A stretch of 63,553 nt of DNA from positions 1 to 63,553 of the forward strand of contig JABIAY010000033.1 of the NCBI GenBank assembly GCA_018653085.1, in the 5' to 3' direction. Positions 62,201 to 63,553 of the stretch are shown in pieces. The notes below the pieces were generated by a model. That model ran no database searches, had not been told where the DNA came from, and saw only the letters and a list, made by a program, of their open reading frames with translations. The DNA comes from Nitrospina sp. Its GTDB lineage: Bacteria; Nitrospinota; Nitrospinia; Nitrospinales; VA-1. The position numbers and the translations under genes are program-made. Numbering within the stretch: the first letter of the stretch is position 1; each line of letters opens with the position of its first letter.

Positions 62201-62260
62201 CACTAGGCGTGCGGCCAGCACTGCATTGCCCATAAAGCGGACCGAGTACTCAAGCGCAAC
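62201..62260 (+). repeat. Dispersed repeat remnant, copy K
   Basis: CACTAGGCGTG (62201-62211) directly after the moaE TAG, followed by CGGCCAGCACTGC and GGACCGAGTACTCAAGCGCAAC, an eroded core. Forward orientation, at a plus-strand gene end, as in the other copies. Confidence 0.55.
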
Positions 62261-62414
62261 ACTTTAATGATCCTCCCCCTGATAAGGTGGACGTGATATT
62301 TAACCATAGCTCTTGTGCCCCGAAGGGGTATTGAGGGGGTTGGCTTGTCACCCTGAGCCTGTCAAAGAGTCTCGGGATATTCTAAAACTCCTCCCCTAAA
62401 CTTTCCCTTTGTAC

Positions 62415-63553
62415 ATGAACAAGACTCCACTCATCCTGACCGTCAATGCCCGGCTGGCCCGCTGGCTTTTGCTTGAACATGATGAGCAAAAGAAAAAGGC
62501 CGGGGAGAAAGCCTGGCAAACTCCACCGATACTCCCCTTGTCATCCTGGTTGCGTGATGTGTGGCTCGCGTCATGGCCCTCGAAATATCTGCTCAGTGAA
62601 CTGCAATGCGAAAAAATCTGGGAAGGAATTATAAACCAGGACGCAAGTAGACTGGACCTCCTGCACTTGCAGGGAGTCGCCAGCCAAACCAGCAAGGCTT
62701 TTTCCCTGATTCATGAGTACCGCCTGCCACGAGATGCCAAACTCTATGAACAGACCGAAGAGTCAAAGGCCTTCCTGAGATGGATAAGAAAATTTGAAAG
62801 CCGCCTTTCTTCAGCATTAGCCCCCTGCATGCTTATGGATGCAGTGAGAAATTCCATGCAGAAGGGAGAGATACCTGTCCCGCACTCAATAAGGGTAATG
62901 GGATTTGAAGAACAGAGTCCGCAATTAAAACTTTTCCTGAACTTCCTGCGCGAAAAGGGAGCCGATGTTGATTTCATGTCACCGGTACCGGACCCTGAAA
63001 TTCTTGCGCAAAAAAGGGAAGAGCTAAATGACGAAAACGTAACGGTCGGAGAATATGAACACCGCCAGGGCGAAGCCCAGGCCTGCGCCTGCTGGGTAAG
63101 ATCAATATTTCAACCGGGAAAACGTATCGGTATTGTGGTCCCCGAACTGGAAAAATACCGCACATTGCTCAAACGCGAGTTGGCGGCGGAACTGGTTCCT
63201 GAATCTATTTTCAGCCTGGACGAAGAGGACTTGCCCTTTAACATTTCGTTAGCTCCTCCCTTGTCCCAGGAGCCCATGATCAAACTGGCACTGGACCTGT
63301 TAAGCGTAAAAGCATCCACGAAAAACCCCACGGTTCCAGTCGGCACCTTTCTTTCAATCATCCAGAGTCCTTTTTTTGGTTTTAATTTTCCACCGACGCG
63401 CGAAGTATCAGACCTGGAACGCAAGCTGAGAAAAAAAAGAGTTCTCTCCATTCCTCTTGAGCAGTCAAGCGGTATTGCAGAAGTAGATCAGTTGATGGCG
63501 AGTTTAAAGTCCTTGACCCAAAACAACAGCAAGCTCATGCCGGAAAAATGGGC
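62415..63553 (+). CDS. RecB-like (PD-(D/E)XK) probable DNA repair protein, N-terminal part
   Basis: The frame is open from the ATG at 62415 to the window end with no stop, about 379 residues. The N-terminus TPLILTVNARLARWLLLEHD and WQTPPILPLSSWLRDVW resembles the inactive helicase-like N-terminal half of AddB/RecB-type repair proteins, followed by RVMGFEEQSPQLKLFL and RIGIVVPELEKYRTLLKREL. The nuclease domain would lie beyond the window. Homologous-repair or DNA-end processing is the likely role. Confidence 0.7.
   Translation, partial: MNKTPLILTVNARLARWLLLEHDEQKKKAGEKAWQTPPILPLSSWLRDVWLASWPSKYLLSELQCEKIWEGIINQDASRLDLLHLQGVASQTSKAFSLIHEYRLPRDAKLYEQTEESKAFLRWIRKFESRLSSALAPCMLMDAVRNSMQKGEIPVPHSIRVMGFEEQSPQLKLFLNFLREKGADVDFMSPVPDPEILAQKREELNDENVTVGEYEHRQGEAQACACWVRSIFQPGKRIGIVVPELEKYRTLLKRELAAELVPESIFSLDEEDLPFNISLAPPLSQEPMIKLALDLLSVKASTKNPTVPVGTFLSIIQSPFFGFNFPPTREVSDLERKLRKKRVLSIPLEQSSGIAEVDQLMASLKSLTQNNSKLMPEKW

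Overview
The window looks like chromosomal DNA from a free-living, respiring Gram-negative bacterium. A split cytochrome b6f/bc-type complex carries an eight-haem cytochrome c subunit, there is a universal-stress-protein fused to PCP_red domains, a haem- and hemerythrin-containing chemoreceptor, an NfnAB-like pair and a SmbP-like His-rich protein. This set fits a Nitrospinota (Nitrospina-like, marine nitrite-oxidiser) relative best. That assignment is inference; there is no rRNA here to confirm it.

Layout. 1-1564: the 3' end of an IS256-family element, abutting the C-terminal stump of a hybrid histidine kinase, then a lone receiver protein and two tandem copies of a dispersed repeat. 1558-7267 (minus): Rieske, cytochrome b6, subunit IV, octahaem cytochrome c, small membrane protein and an Mrr-like protein, followed by a flavoprotein and a diguanylate cyclase. 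10492-12804 (minus): gap, tpiA, secG and tRNA-Leu(GAG), without pgk. 13150-25332 (minus): a coiled-coil protein, pdxJ, folP, ftsH, tilS, two parvulin-type foldases and mfd. 25497-28279 (plus): a putrescine-forming pair (agmatine deiminase, N-carbamoylputrescine amidase) coupled to an acetolactate-decarboxylase-like protein. 28282-33615: the large chemoreceptor, a CBS protein, a LapA-like protein and an acidic-tailed membrane protein. 33827-36759: rhodanese and Rieske ferredoxin, a SmbP-like protein, and flgB-fliE under a sigma-54 promoter, divergent from a GAF-GAF-sigma54 activator (37117-39942). 39945-52111: spoVG, ahcY, oleA/oleB, an MsbA-like exporter, Usp-PCP_red, a class II aldolase and nfnAB. 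52163-63553: cupin, DUF188, a double-receiver regulator, an AarF/UbiB kinase, an M16 peptidase, cytochrome c, an EamA transporter, moaC-moaD-moaE, and the start of a RecB-like DNA repair protein running off the end.

The most unusual signal is a family of roughly 70-130 bp intergenic repeats, about a dozen copies. Each has a conserved core (around GTTRTCTCGGC) flanked by short hairpins. One flank is a conserved CCACTAGSCGTGG box. The other is a hairpin whose arms change sequence from copy to copy but stay complementary. Copies sit mostly at gene 3' ends; in three genes the TAG of the box is itself the stop codon, and in one gene a copy encodes about the last 22 residues. A second, unrelated MITE-like element with perfect terminal inverted repeats lies at 59447-59642.
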